Below are positions 28,655-38,316 of a stretch of 64,000 nt of DNA, piece after piece; the stretch's first letter is position 1, and every line of letters starts with the position of its first letter. The position numbers and the translations under genes were made by a program. Origin of the DNA: Thauera carbonicopians (GTDB taxonomy: Bacteria; Pseudomonadota; Gammaproteobacteria; Burkholderiales; Rhodocyclaceae); the NCBI RefSeq assembly GCF_025699485.1, contig NZ_JANUXN010000003.1, forward strand, positions 434,001-498,000, in the 5' to 3' direction. Below the pieces are notes generated by a model that was not told the origin of the DNA, made no database searches, and was given only the letters and a program-made list of their open reading frames with translations.

Positions 28655-29112
28655 TCATCGGCGCCCCAGTTCACGAACAGCTTGTGGATGTGCGCGGCGT
28701 CGGGCGCGTCGAGCAGGGCTTCGCGGAACTCGCGGTCGCTGAACATCTGCGCCAGTTCGGACAGCAGCTGCAGGTGGGTCTCGTTGGCCTGCTCGGGCAC
28801 GAGCAGCACGAACAGCAGATTGACCGGCTTGCCGTCGGGCGAGTCGAACTGCACCGGTGCCGCCAGGCGGAGGAAGGCGCCTGCCGCGTCCTTGAGGCCC
28901 TTGATGCGGCCGTGGGGAATCGCGATACCCTGGCCGAGGCCGGTGGAACCGAGCCGTTCGCGGGCGAACAGGCTGTCGAACACCAGGCTCTGGGCGATGC
29001 CCTGGTGGTTCTCGAACAGCAGGCCCGCTTGTTCGAAGACGCGCTTCTTGCTGCTGGCGTCCAGATCGACCACCACGTTCGACAGTGGCAGGAGTTGAGA
29101 TATCAGGCTCAT
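28651..29112 (-). CDS. ptsN: PTS IIA-like nitrogen regulatory protein
   Basis: The 153-residue protein is EIIA-Ntr, a phosphocarrier of the nitrogen PTS. The phosphorylated His is in GIAIPHGRIKG, and LLPLSNVVVDLDASSKKRVFEQ and HLQLLSELAQMFSD are typical. It usually sits downstream of rpoN, as here, with hpf between. It modulates potassium uptake and other processes depending on its phosphorylation state. Confidence 0.96.
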   Translation of the reverse strand: MSLISQLLPLSNVVVDLDASSKKRVFEQAGLLFENHQGIAQSLVFDSLFARERLGSTGLGQGIAIPHGRIKGLKDAAGAFLRLAAPVQFDSPDGKPVNLLFVLLVPEQANETHLQLLSELAQMFSDREFREALLDAPDAAHIHKLFVNWGADE

Positions 29113-29210
29113 TCGCTATGGAGCTTGCGCAGCGCCGTTACCGCTGGCGCCACGCTGGGCGACGGGGGTTGGACCGGGGTGCGTTGAAGCCGCGTCTTGA
29201 AAACGCGCGC

Positions 29211-29216
29211 ATTATA
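29211..29216 (-). promoter_or_regulatory. Candidate -10 element upstream of ptsN
   Basis: The minus strand reads TATAAT in the 137-base gap between hpf and ptsN, within an otherwise GC-rich stretch. No good -35 is found at 16-18 bases, so this may be a weak internal promoter for ptsN-hprK. Confidence 0.3.
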
Positions 29217-29249
29217 ACCACACCCCGGAAGGAAAACCGCAATAGGCGA

Positions 29250-29576
29250 TCAGGCCTCGGGCGGCGCCTGGTGCTTCAGGGCTTCGTGGTTGTGGTCGGT
29301 CATTTTCTGCTTGTACTTCTGGACCTGGCGGTCGAGCTTGTCGGCCATCGCGTCGATGGCGGCGTACAGGTCGGTATCCTCGCTTTCGACGAAGATGTCC
29401 TTGCCACGCACGTGCAGCGTGACTTCGGCCTTCTGCTGCAGCTTCTCGACGGAGAGGATCACCGCCACGCTGGTGACGTTGTCGAAGTGGCGGATGACGC
29501 GGTCGAGCTTGGCGCCGACGTAGTCGCGAATGGCCGGCGTGACTTCGACGTGGCGCCCGGTGATGTTGAGATTCAT
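29250..29576 (-). CDS. hpf: Ribosome hibernation promoting factor (short form)
   Basis: The 108-residue protein starts MNLNITGRHVEVTPAIRDYVGAKLDR and contains VHVRGKDIFVESEDTDLYAAIDAMADKLDRQVQKYK-like helix, matching short HPF/YhbH. It binds the 30S decoding region in stationary phase and promotes 100S dimers. The position between rpoN and ptsN is the conserved proteobacterial order. Confidence 0.95.
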   Translation of the reverse strand: MNLNITGRHVEVTPAIRDYVGAKLDRVIRHFDNVTSVAVILSVEKLQQKAEVTLHVRGKDIFVESEDTDLYAAIDAMADKLDRQVQKYKQKMTDHNHEALKHQAPPEA

Positions 29577-29593
29577 GCTAACTCCTGTTGTTG

Positions 29594-31054
29594 TCAGATC
29601 GATTTGCGCAAACTGACCGGCGGGATATTGAGTGATTCGCGGTATTTCGCGATGGTGCGACGTGCGACCACGATACCCTGCTGGCCCAGAACTTCTGCAA
29701 TTCGTGCGTCGGACAGGGGCTTCTTCCTGTCCTCTGCGTCCACCAGCTGGCGGATCAGTGCGCGGATTGCCGTTGAGGAAGCTGCTCCGCCGGTGTCGGT
29801 GGAAACGTGGCTGCCGAAGAAATACTTGAGTTCGAAGACGCCACGCGGTGTCGCCATGTACTTCTGCGTCGTGACGCGCGATACGGTGGATTAGTGCAGT
29901 TCGAGCTGGTCTGCGATCTCCCGGAGGGTCAGTGGCCTCATCGCCACATCACCATGATCGAAGAACTGTCTTTGCTGGTCAACGATGGCCTGGGACACGC
30001 GCAGGATGGTGTCGAAGCGCTGCTGCACGTTCTTGATCAGCCAGCGCGCTTCCTGGAGCTGGCCGGTGAGCCCGCCGCCCTGTCCCCTGTTCTGCTGCAG
30101 CAGGCTGGCGTACAGGCGATTGACGCGCAGGCGCGGCATCGCTTCCTGGTTCAGGCTGACGGTCCAGCGGCCGCGAACCTTGCGCACGACGACGTCGGGC
30201 AGCACGTAGCGCGTCTCGGAAGCCGAGTGGCGCAGGCCGGGGTGCGGGTCCAGGCTGCAGATCAGGGCGTGCGCGGCGCGCAGTTCGTCGTCGTTGCAGC
30301 CGGTCAGCTTCTTCAGGCGGACGAAGTTGCGTTCGGCCAGCAGTTCGAGGTGCGCATCGACGATCTCGAGCGCCAGCATCTGGATCGAGCTTTCGGGCAT
30401 CGCGCGCAGCTGCAGCGCCAGACATTCCTGCGGCGTGCGGGCGCCGATGCCTGCCGGATCGAGGTTCTGCACGTGGCGCAGCGCGATCGACAGATCGTCG
30501 AGGTCGATCTCGAGCTCGGGCGGCAGCAGTTCGAGCAGCTCTTCTAGCGGCTGGTACAGGTAGCCGTCGTCGTCGAGCGCTTCGATGATGAAGCGCACCA
30601 GCGCACGGTCGAGATCGTTCAGCGGCGACAGCGCGACCTGCTGGTCGAGGTGTTCGCGCAGCGACAGCTCGGCGGCCTGGATTTCCTGGAAGTCGACGTC
30701 GTCGTCATCGTCGCGCTTGGCCGATGCGCCGGTGCCGACGTTCGACCAGTCGATGCCTTCGTCGCCGCCTTCGTGCTCGGCTGCGCTGCCGGCGTCGGCG
30801 TCGCCGCCCGCGTTGGTGTCGGCTTCGCGCTGCTGCTCACGTTCGCGCTCGGCCGGAGAGGTGCTGGTCGAGGGCTCGAGCCTGGGCGGCGGCTCGTCGA
30901 ATTCCTCGCGTTCCAGCATCGGATTCTCGAGCAGGAAGCGCTCGATCTCCTGGTTCAGCTCGATCGTCGACAACTGCAGCAGCTTGATCGACTGCTGCAG
31001 TTGCGGCGTCAGCGTGAGATGCTGGGAGAGCTTGAGCTGGAGACTGGGTTTCAT
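29594..31054 (-). pseudogene. rpoN: RNA polymerase sigma-54 factor, interrupted by an in-frame stop
   Basis: The frame runs from ATG at 31054 through region I (QLKLSQHLTLTPQLQQSIKLLQ), the acidic region II and the core-binding region to REIADQLELH, where TAA occurs (29891-29893) as codon 388. The same frame continues [20 protein letters not shown] to the RpoN box [10 protein letters not shown] and a normal stop, 486 codons in all, a typical RpoN length. In the family the interrupted position is Glu of HESTVSRVT. The stop removes the -12 recognition HTH and the -24 RpoN box, so the 387-residue product would not start transcription. A reinitiated 87-residue C-terminal piece (ATG at 29857) is possible but lacks a ribosome site. 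TAA differs from GAA by one base. Confidence 0.9.
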
Positions 31055-31060
31055 CCTGGA

Positions 31061-31783
31061 CTAGAGGCGGAAATGCTCGCCGAGGTAGACCTGGCGGACT
31101 TTTTCGTTGGCGATGATCTCGCCCGGCTGGCCGCTTGCGAGCACGCGGCCTTCGCTGATGATGTAGGCACGGTCGCAGATGCCGAGCGTCTCGCGGACAT
31201 TGTGGTCGGTGATCAGCACGCCGATGCCGCGTTCCTTGAGGAAGCGGATGATCTTCTGGATGTCGATCACCGCGATCGGATCGACGCCGGCGAAAGGCTC
31301 GTCGAGCAGGATCAGGCGCGGGTCGGTGGCCAGCGCGCGGGCGATCTCGCAGCGGCGGCGCTCGCCGCCCGACAGCGAGATGGCGGTGTTGTCGCGCAGA
31401 TGGCCGATGCCGAGCTCTTCGAGCAGTTCCTGCAGGCGCTCGTCCACCTGGCGGTTCTCCAGCCCCTGAAGCTCCAGCACGGCGCGGATGTTCTCGGCCA
31501 CCGTGAGCTTGCGGAACACGCTCATTTCCTGCGGCAGGTAGGACAGGCCCAGCCGCGCCCGGGCGTGGATCGGCAGGTGGGTCAGGTCCTTGCCGTCGAG
31601 GCCGATCTGGCCGCCGTCGGCGCGCACCAGGCCGACGATCATGTAGAAACAGGTGGTCTTGCCCGCGCCGTTGGGGCCGAGCAGGCCGACGACCTCGCCC
31701 GAGCCGACTTCGAAGCCGACGTCATGTACGACGGTGCGTGCCTTGTAGCGCTTTTGCAGGCCAGCGACCTTAAGCAGACTCAT
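31061..31783 (-). CDS. lptB: Lipopolysaccharide export ABC ATPase
   Basis: The 240-residue ATPase drives LPS transport from the inner membrane with LptFGC. It has Walker [11 protein letters not shown]-loop [10 protein letters not shown], signature [15 protein letters not shown], Walker [16 protein letters not shown] and the H-loop DH. Its downstream neighbour is rpoN with six bases between, the conserved order. Unusually, the gene upstream is recX (14-base overlap); no lptC or lptA gene precedes it in this window. Confidence 0.95.
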   Translation of the reverse strand: MSLLKVAGLQKRYKARTVVHDVGFEVGSGEVVGLLGPNGAGKTTCFYMIVGLVRADGGQIGLDGKDLTHLPIHARARLGLSYLPQEMSVFRKLTVAENIRAVLELQGLENRQVDERLQELLEELGIGHLRDNTAISLSGGERRRCEIARALATDPRLILLDEPFAGVDPIAVIDIQKIIRFLKERGIGVLITDHNVRETLGICDRAYIISEGRVLASGQPGEIIANEKVRQVYLGEHFRL

Positions 31784-32219
31784 CGTGGGGCTCTTTCAGC
31801 AGCTTGCGGATCAGGTCGGGTGCGAAGCCGCGGGTTTGCAGGAAGCGCGCCTGCCGCGCCCATTCGCGGGCGTCGGCGGGCGGCGCGGTGAAGCGGCTGC
31901 GCAGCACGCTGCGCGCACGCTCTGATTCCGATTCTGCACATTCGCCGGCGGTTGCCTCGTCGACCAGGTCACGGTCGAGGCCACGCCGCGCCATTTCGCT
32001 GCGCAGGCGGCTGGCGCCGAAGCGCGCCGCCTTGCTGCGCACGAAAGCCTGGGCGAAGCGCTCGTCGGACTGCAGGCCGAGCTCGCCCAGGCTTTCGATC
32101 ACCGCACGGATCTCGTCCTCGTCGCCGTGGGCCGCGAGCTTCTTCGCCAGTTCGGCACGAGAGTGGTCGCGGCGGGCGAGGTGGCGCAGGGCGCGTTCGC
32201 GCAGGCTCGGTTCGGCCAT
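31770..32219 (-). CDS. recX: Regulatory protein RecX
   Basis: The 149-residue protein has [23 protein letters not shown] and three-helix repeats ([34 protein letters not shown]) of RecX, which limits RecA filament growth. It follows recA by nine bases on the same strand and overlaps the start of lptB, so all three may be co-transcribed. Confidence 0.93.
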   Translation of the reverse strand: MAEPSLRERALRHLARRDHSRAELAKKLAAHGDEDEIRAVIESLGELGLQSDERFAQAFVRSKAARFGASRLRSEMARRGLDRDLVDEATAGECAESESERARSVLRSRFTAPPADAREWARQARFLQTRGFAPDLIRKLLKEPHDESA

Positions 32220-32228
32220 GGCAGCCGA

Positions 32229-33269
<1,041 letters not shown>

Positions 33270-33299
33270 GAAAACTTTTCCTGAGTGATGGGCTGATTA

Positions 33300-33315
33300 T
33301 GGCACAGAGCTTGCA
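33300..33315 (+). promoter_or_regulatory. Sigma-54-type -24/-12 sequence (TGGCAC-N5-TTGCA)
   Basis: On the plus strand TGGCAC (33300-33305), five bases, then TTGCA (33311-33315) matches the sigma-54 consensus exactly. It points away from recA, towards the 3' end of the leftward cinA gene, so any transcript would be antisense to cinA. It may be chance. Confidence 0.3.
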
Positions 33316-33378
33316 GGGATTTTCGGCGGCGAGCTGCCGCAGCCGTGAACAAGGTCTCTGACGGCCTCAGCTTAGCAT

Positions 33379-33394
33379 CTGTATTTATATACAG
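33379..33394. promoter_or_regulatory. LexA-type SOS box upstream of recA
   Basis: The 16-base palindrome CTGTATTTATATACAG matches the CTGT-N8-ACAG consensus. On the minus strand TTGCTG precedes it and TAAGCT lies 17 bases further, so the box would occupy the spacer of the recA promoter, a position that allows repression by LexA. Confidence 0.8.
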
Positions 33395-33402
33395 CAAATA
33401 TG

Positions 33403-33909
33403 TCACGCAATATCCGCGCCAGCCAGTTCGATCAAGCGGCGCAGCGCCTGGATGACGGTCTGGCGCCGCACTGCCTCGCGGTCGCCGGCCAGTTGCAGCG
33501 TCTGCACCAGCGTGGCCGCGCCGCGCCGTGCCCAGGCCACGCACACCATGCCGACGGGCTTTGCCGGCGTGCCGCCGCCCGGGCCGGCGACGCCGGAAAC
33601 GGCGATCGCGACGTTTGCCGTGCTGTGGGCCAGCGCGCCTTCCGCCATTTCGGTGACGGTCGCCTCGCTGACGGCACCGTACGCTTCGAGCGTCTTAGCG
33701 CGGACCCCCAGCATGTCGGTCTTGGCCGCGTTGGAATAGGTGACGAAGCCGCGGTCGAACCAGGCCGAGCTGCCGCTGGTGGCGGTGACGGTCGCCGCGA
33801 TCCAGCCGCCGGTGCAGGATTCCGCGGTGGCCAGCAGCCAGCCCCGTGCGGCCAGTGCGGCACCGGCCGCGGCCGAGAGTTCGTTCAGTTCGCTATCCAT
33901 CGTTCGCAT
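33403..33909 (-). CDS. pncC: CinA-family nicotinamide-nucleotide amidohydrolase
   Basis: The 168-residue protein (start 33909; an in-frame ATG at 33900 would shorten it by three residues) is the C-terminal CinA domain alone, which deamidates nicotinamide mononucleotide to NaMN. Typical motifs are LATAESCTGGWIAATVTATSGSSAWFDRGFVTYSNAAKTDMLGV and AVSGVAGPGGGTPAKPVG. It ends the thiL-pgpA-cinA set, 26 bases after pgpA. Confidence 0.9.
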   Translation of the reverse strand: MRTMDSELNELSAAAGAALAARGWLLATAESCTGGWIAATVTATSGSSAWFDRGFVTYSNAAKTDMLGVRAKTLEAYGAVSEATVTEMAEGALAHSTANVAIAVSGVAGPGGGTPAKPVGMVCVAWARRGAATLVQTLQLAGDREAVRRQTVIQALRRLIELAGADIA

Positions 33910-33935
33910 GTGTGCCGGAGGGGGATTGGGGCCGG

Positions 33936-34418
33936 TCAGCGGCCGAACAGCTGGACCAGGATGGCCAGCACGAGCAGGGTGTAGCCGGCGGCGATGATGT
34001 CGTCGAACATCACGCCGAAGCCGCCCTTGAAGCTGCGGTCGGCCCAGCGCACCGGCGGCGGCTTGACGATGTCGAAGAAGCGGAACAGCGCCACGGCGGC
34101 CGCCTGCCAGCCCAGCGTTGCCGGCGTGAATGCCAGCACCAGCCAGATTGCCACCATCTCGTCCCAGACGATGCCGCCGTGGTCGGGCACACCGAGCGTG
34201 CGGCCGGTGCGTTCGGCGGCGAGCACGCCGACGATGAACAGGCTGGCAAGAAAGGCCAGGAAGACGAATTCCGACAGCGGCGCGCTGAGCAGCGGATACA
34301 GCGCCCAGCCCAGCAGCGTACCCACCGTGCCCGGCGCCCATGGCGACAGGCCGGAGCCGAAGCCGAGCGAGATGAAGTGGGCAGGGTGGCTCATCATCAG
34401 TTTCAGAGTGGGGCGCAT
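33936..34418 (-). CDS. pgpA: Phosphatidylglycerophosphatase A
   Basis: The 160-residue membrane enzyme removes phosphate from phosphatidylglycerophosphate to make phosphatidylglycerol. It has FGSGLSPWAPGTVGTLLG, DHGGIVWDEMVAIW with its acidic active site, and RWADRSFKGGFGVMFDDIIAAGY. Four hydrophobic segments are seen. It lies between thiL and the cinA-type gene. Confidence 0.94.
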   Translation of the reverse strand: MRPTLKLMMSHPAHFISLGFGSGLSPWAPGTVGTLLGWALYPLLSAPLSEFVFLAFLASLFIVGVLAAERTGRTLGVPDHGGIVWDEMVAIWLVLAFTPATLGWQAAAVALFRFFDIVKPPPVRWADRSFKGGFGVMFDDIIAAGYTLLVLAILVQLFGR

Positions 34419-34476
34419 CGGCTCGCTCCGGAAGATAGGGTGTGCGGAAGAACGGGCGTGACGGCGGCAGCGATGT

Positions 34477-35466
34477 TCATGTGAAGTGATCGTAGCCGCC
34501 CGGGTGCAGGACCTGCTCCTCGCCGTCGGCCGTGCGCAGCAGGCATTCGCCCGCCCGGTCGGTGATCCGGCCGATGCGGTGCAGCGGCAGCGCGAGCCGG
34601 CGCGACAGCGCGTCGATGTCGGTGCGCGCGGCGGCCGCTGCGGTGAATAGCAGCTCGTAGTCGTCGCCGCCCGCCAGCAGGCAGGCGCGGGCCTTGTCCT
34701 CGGACGCGCCGGTCGCGAGCAGCGCCGCCAGCGGCAGGGCCGCGCTATCGATGACAGCGCCGGCGCCCGACTGCGCCAGGATGTGGGCCAGGTCGCCGAG
34801 CAGGCCGTCGGAGACGTCGAGCATCGCACTGGCGAGCCCGCGCAGCGCCAGCCCCAGCGCCATGCGCGGCTGCGGGCGCTGCAGCGCGGCGATGCAGCCT
34901 TGGCGGCCGGGCAGGTTCAGATCGACTTCGCAGCGCAGCGCGGCGAGGCCGAGCGCAGCCAGGCCGGGCTGGCCAGAAACCCACAAATCGTCGCCGGCGC
35001 GGGCGCCGGCGCGGCCGATCGCTGCGCCCGCCGGCACTTCGCCGATGATCGTGACGGACAGGTTCAGCGGCCCGCGGGTGGTGTCGCCGCCGGCCAGGTC
35101 CACGCCGAAAGCGTCGGCGCAGGCGTAGAAGCCGCGCGCGAAGGCGGCGATCCAGTCCTCGTCGGCCGACGGGAGCGCCAGCGCGAGGAAGGCCCAGCGC
35201 GGTTCCGCGCCCATCGCGGCGAGGTCCGACACATTGACCGCCAGCGTCTTCCAGCCGAGGTCCTGCGGGTCGGTGCCGGCGAAGAAGTGCGTGCCGGACA
35301 CCAGCATGTCGGTCGACACGGCCAGTTGCATGCCCGGCCGTGCGCGTAGCAGCGCCGCATCGTCGCCGCCGGCGAGATCGGTATGCCGTGTGCCGCGGCT
35401 GAAATGCCGCCGGATCAGGTCGAACTCGGAGGCGGTGGCGGGCTGTGGAGGCGAGGCGGAGGGCAT
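34477..35466 (-). CDS. thiL: Thiamine-phosphate kinase
   Basis: The 329-residue enzyme phosphorylates thiamine monophosphate to the active diphosphate. It begins SEFDLIRRHFSRG and has GGDDAALL, STDMLVSGTHF, VNVSDLAAMGAEPRWAFLAL, GGDTTRGPLNLSVTIIG and MLDVSDGLLGDLAHI, matching the AIR-synthase-like fold of ThiL. It precedes pgpA, as in many proteobacteria. Confidence 0.95.
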   Translation of the reverse strand: MPSASPPQPATASEFDLIRRHFSRGTRHTDLAGGDDAALLRARPGMQLAVSTDMLVSGTHFFAGTDPQDLGWKTLAVNVSDLAAMGAEPRWAFLALALPSADEDWIAAFARGFYACADAFGVDLAGGDTTRGPLNLSVTIIGEVPAGAAIGRAGARAGDDLWVSGQPGLAALGLAALRCEVDLNLPGRQGCIAALQRPQPRMALGLALRGLASAMLDVSDGLLGDLAHILAQSGAGAVIDSAALPLAALLATGASEDKARACLLAGGDDYELLFTAAAAARTDIDALSRRLALPLHRIGRITDRAGECLLRTADGEEQVLHPGGYDHFT

Positions 35467-35654
35467 GGTGCAGCGAGCGGCTACGGCAGCGAGACGGGGG
35501 CGCAAGCTTAACGCAGATGCCGCCGCTCCGTCCGCCGCCCTCGCCGGCGTGCCATGCCGGCCTGCCCTCGAAGCGGGAAGGAGGGGCGAAGCCGCAGGCC
35601 GTGCCGGGGTTGCCGCACGGCAAGGCGGTGACCGCCGCCCCGGCGGCTGCGATG

Positions 35655-36188
35655 TCAGCGGCCGAGGCCCAGCCTGGCCTTCAGTGCATCCCAATCGACC
35701 GCATCGAGCGTGTTCTTGACCAGCAGGCCCAGTTCGGTGTCGCCTTCCATGCGCAGGCGGCGGCTGAAGAACAGCGTGTCGGGGTCTTCCTCGCGCAGGG
35801 CCAGGGCGATGAAGTCGCGCGTGGTGGCGGAAATGACCAGATCGGGCTTGCCGTCGCCGGCCGCCGGCGCGGCGCGCTGGAAGCCCTTGTCGCCCAGCGT
35901 GAAGTCGAGCCTGAGGCCGGCATCGAGCACTCGTATCTGCAGGTGGCGGCCGCTCAGCGGCGCCAGTGTGTCGCGCGGCAGGATGCGGTCGAGCGCCAGG
36001 TTCAGCGCCAGCGTCAGCGCCATCGTGGGCGGCTGCTGCGGCAGGCGGCCGGCCAGCTTCGCCAGTGCGGCGGGCACGGTGAAATCCGGCACGCGGAAGT
36101 GCTCCAGGCGCTCGCCGATGCGGCGGCGCAGGTTGCCGGGCAGCAACACGGCCGGCGGCGGGAAGGGCAGGGAAGGCAGGGCGGGCAT
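35655..36188 (-). CDS. ubiT: Anaerobic ubiquinone biosynthesis accessory protein UbiT
   Basis: The 177-residue protein carries an SCP2 sterol-carrier domain (about 45-165; DFTLGDKGFQ, PDLVISATTRDFIALAL, GDTELGLLVKNTLDAVDWD) typical of UbiT/YhbT, which binds the lipid ubiquinone intermediates in the oxygen-independent pathway. It follows ubiV by 66 bases and completes the ubiU-ubiV-ubiT set. Confidence 0.9.
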   Translation of the reverse strand: MPALPSLPFPPPAVLLPGNLRRRIGERLEHFRVPDFTVPAALAKLAGRLPQQPPTMALTLALNLALDRILPRDTLAPLSGRHLQIRVLDAGLRLDFTLGDKGFQRAAPAAGDGKPDLVISATTRDFIALALREEDPDTLFFSRRLRMEGDTELGLLVKNTLDAVDWDALKARLGLGR

Positions 36189-36254
36189 GTTCGGGCTCCG
36201 GATGTTCTCAGGGCGGATATGCGGCAGAAAGCGGGCCGATTCGGGCTGCTGCGC

Positions 36255-37166
36255 TCACGCCGCCACGTACTGCTCGGCGCCGGCGCGGCCGTGCCAGAAG
36301 CCGTTGCACGGCGCTTCCACCATCAGTTCGCGGCTGGCGGCGAGCGCGGCGGCCGGTGTCTGTGCATCGTCGAGGGCGGCGCGGAACAGCTCGACGACAC
36401 GGCGGGTGTCCGAACCCTGCGGGCTGATGCGCAGCACTTCGGCGTTCTGCCGTACCGCCGGCAGGTCGCCGAGCAGGTTGTGCACGCGGGCGGACTGCGT
36501 CTGCACGCCGTTCAGGGTCAGGAAGGGCTCGCCCTCGCGGGTGCGCAGCGTGATGCCGTCCATGATGGCCAGGCAGCGGAATTCGCAGGTGTCCTTCTGC
36601 AGGTTGAAGTGGCGGGCGGTGAAGCAGCGTGCCGAATGCGCCAGCGGCAGGCGGCCGTAGGCGAAGACTTCGGTCTCGATCGCTGCGGCGAGCGCGGCGC
36701 GCACGGCGGCGAGTGCCGTGCCCGACATCTCGGGCGCGACCGCCCAGCGCGTGGCGCCGGCGTCGATCATCAGTTGCAGCGTCGCCGGGTTGAAGATGTT
36801 CAGCGTCGGGCCGGCGACCCAATCAGTGGCGCCGGCTTCGCCGAGCAGCCGTACCGCGCCCATGTCGTTGGCTTCGACGCGGAAGCCGGGCCGGTCTTCG
36901 GCGCTTTGGCGGACGATGCGGCGCAGCACCTTGAGGTCGGATTCGGATTCGATCAGGCCCTGGGTGCTGATCACCACTTCCTTGCCGGCGGCGTTCAGCA
37001 TGTCGCCGACTTCGAGCCAGTCGTCGAGGCGCAGCTCGTGGCGGCGCGAGCAGACGGTTTCGCCGAGATAGACACTGTCGACCGGGCTGTCGGCGATGTC
37101 GGCGTAGAAGTCGAGCACGCTCTGGCGCGGCCAATAGTAGAGCAGGGGGCCAAGGGCGAGTTTCAT
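36255..37166 (-). CDS. ubiV: Oxygen-independent ubiquinone hydroxylation protein UbiV
   Basis: The 303-residue protein is a U32-peptidase-family homologue that with UbiU hydroxylates ubiquinone precursors without oxygen, using prephenate as donor in E. coli. The four 4Fe-4S ligands match E. coli spacing: Cys39 (GETVCSRR), Cys181, Cys194 and Cys198 (ARCFTARHFN then CEFRC). It begins 14 bases after ubiU ends, so the two are one operon. The ATG at 37166 is preferred over one further upstream because it gives the standard N-terminus. Confidence 0.93.
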   Translation of the reverse strand: MKLALGPLLYYWPRQSVLDFYADIADSPVDSVYLGETVCSRRHELRLDDWLEVGDMLNAAGKEVVISTQGLIESESDLKVLRRIVRQSAEDRPGFRVEANDMGAVRLLGEAGATDWVAGPTLNIFNPATLQLMIDAGATRWAVAPEMSGTALAAVRAALAAAIETEVFAYGRLPLAHSARCFTARHFNLQKDTCEFRCLAIMDGITLRTREGEPFLTLNGVQTQSARVHNLLGDLPAVRQNAEVLRISPQGSDTRRVVELFRAALDDAQTPAAALAASRELMVEAPCNGFWHGRAGAEQYVAA

Positions 37167-37180
37167 CGGGTGGGTTCCCA

Positions 37181-38191
37181 TCATTTCCACGGACGGTAGT
37201 AGGCGCCGAGCGTGTGGCTCTGGCCTTCGGATACCTTGTTGAGTTCGGCCATCCAGCCCGGCAGCACGCTGAAGGCGTCGGCGCCGCCGGCGGCGAGTTT
37301 GTCGAGCGCGGCGCGCCACACCTGGGTGACCTGGGCGACGTAGGCCGGGCTGCGCTGGCGGCCTTCGATCTTGATCGCGCGGATGCCGATGCGCGCCAAC
37401 TCGGGCAGCAGTTCCAGCGTGTTGAGGCTGGTCGGCTCCTCGAGCGCGTAGTAGGTCTCGTCGTTGACCTCGAAGCGGCCCTTGCACAGCGTCGGGTAGC
37501 CGGCGCGTTCGCCGTCGGCGAAGCGGTCGATCAGGATGCCGTTGAGGCGGGTTTCCATGCCTTTCGGGGTCTCTTCCCAGCGCACGTGCTTGCCGGGCGA
37601 GCAGGCGCCGTTGCAGTTGGGTGATTCGCCGGTGGCGTAGGCCGACAGCGCGCAGCGGCCTTCGACCATCACGCACAGGCCGCCGAAGCCGAAGACTTCG
37701 ATCTCCACCGCGGTGTTGGCGACGACGTGGGCGACCTGGGGCAGCGACAGCACCCGCGGCAGTACCGCGCGGCGGATGTCGAAACGCTCGGCGTACCAGT
37801 TGATCGCCTCGTAGCTGGTGGCCGAGCCCTGCACCGACAGATGCAGGCGCAGTTGCGGATGCGTGCGGGTGGCGTAGTCCATCAGACCGGGGTCGGCCAG
37901 GATCAGCGCATCGACGCCGAATTCGGCGGCGCGGTCGATCGCCTGCGTCCAGCTCGGCCAGTTGTTTGCCTGCGGGTAGGTGTTGAGCGCCAGCAGCACC
38001 TTGCGGCCGCGGGCGTGAGCATAGGCGACGCCTTCGCGCATCTGCGGCGGGTCGAAGTTCAGGCCGGTGAAGTTGCGCGCGTTGGTCGCATCCTTGAAGC
38101 CGAGATAGACGCAGTCGGCGCCGTGGTCGACGGCGGTCTTGAGGGCCGGCAGGCTGCCGGCGGGGCAGACGAGCTCGATCGGGGCAGGCAC
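37181..38191 (-). CDS. ubiU: Oxygen-independent ubiquinone hydroxylation protein UbiU
   Basis: The 336-residue U32-family protein forms a heterodimer with UbiV. Cysteines 173, 180, 197 and 236 (LCVMVEGRC, NGAC, TLCKGRF) correspond to the cluster ligands of E. coli UbiU. It begins IELVCPAGSLPALKTAVDHGADCVYLGFKDATNARNFTG-type sequence as expected. An FNR-type box sits 62-75 bases upstream in class II position, so oxygen-limited induction is likely. Confidence 0.95.
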   Translation of the reverse strand: MPAPIELVCPAGSLPALKTAVDHGADCVYLGFKDATNARNFTGLNFDPPQMREGVAYAHARGRKVLLALNTYPQANNWPSWTQAIDRAAEFGVDALILADPGLMDYATRTHPQLRLHLSVQGSATSYEAINWYAERFDIRRAVLPRVLSLPQVAHVVANTAVEIEVFGFGGLCVMVEGRCALSAYATGESPNCNGACSPGKHVRWEETPKGMETRLNGILIDRFADGERAGYPTLCKGRFEVNDETYYALEEPTSLNTLELLPELARIGIRAIKIEGRQRSPAYVAQVTQVWRAALDKLAAGGADAFSVLPGWMAELNKVSEGQSHTLGAYYRPWK

Positions 38192-38226
38192 GATGATGGT
38201 GTCCGGAACGGGAAAAACTCCGCCAC

Positions 38227-38266
38227 CTTAGACGAGGGGGGCGAGCCGTTCGTTGATCACCATCAA
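38227..38266 (-). promoter_or_regulatory. FNR/Anr-type box and -10 of the ubiUVT operon
   Basis: The minus strand reads TTGATGGTGATCAA (38253-38266), a perfect TTGAT-N4-ATCAA site. A -10-like TCTAAG (38232-38227) is centred 30 bases downstream, placing the box near -41.5 of the predicted start, the class II activator position. The ubiU ATG is at 38191. Confidence 0.8.
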
Positions 38267-38316
38267 AGCCGGGCGCCGGGAGGGGCGGCGCTCGCCGGCG
38301 CTGCCCGCGGTTTCGC

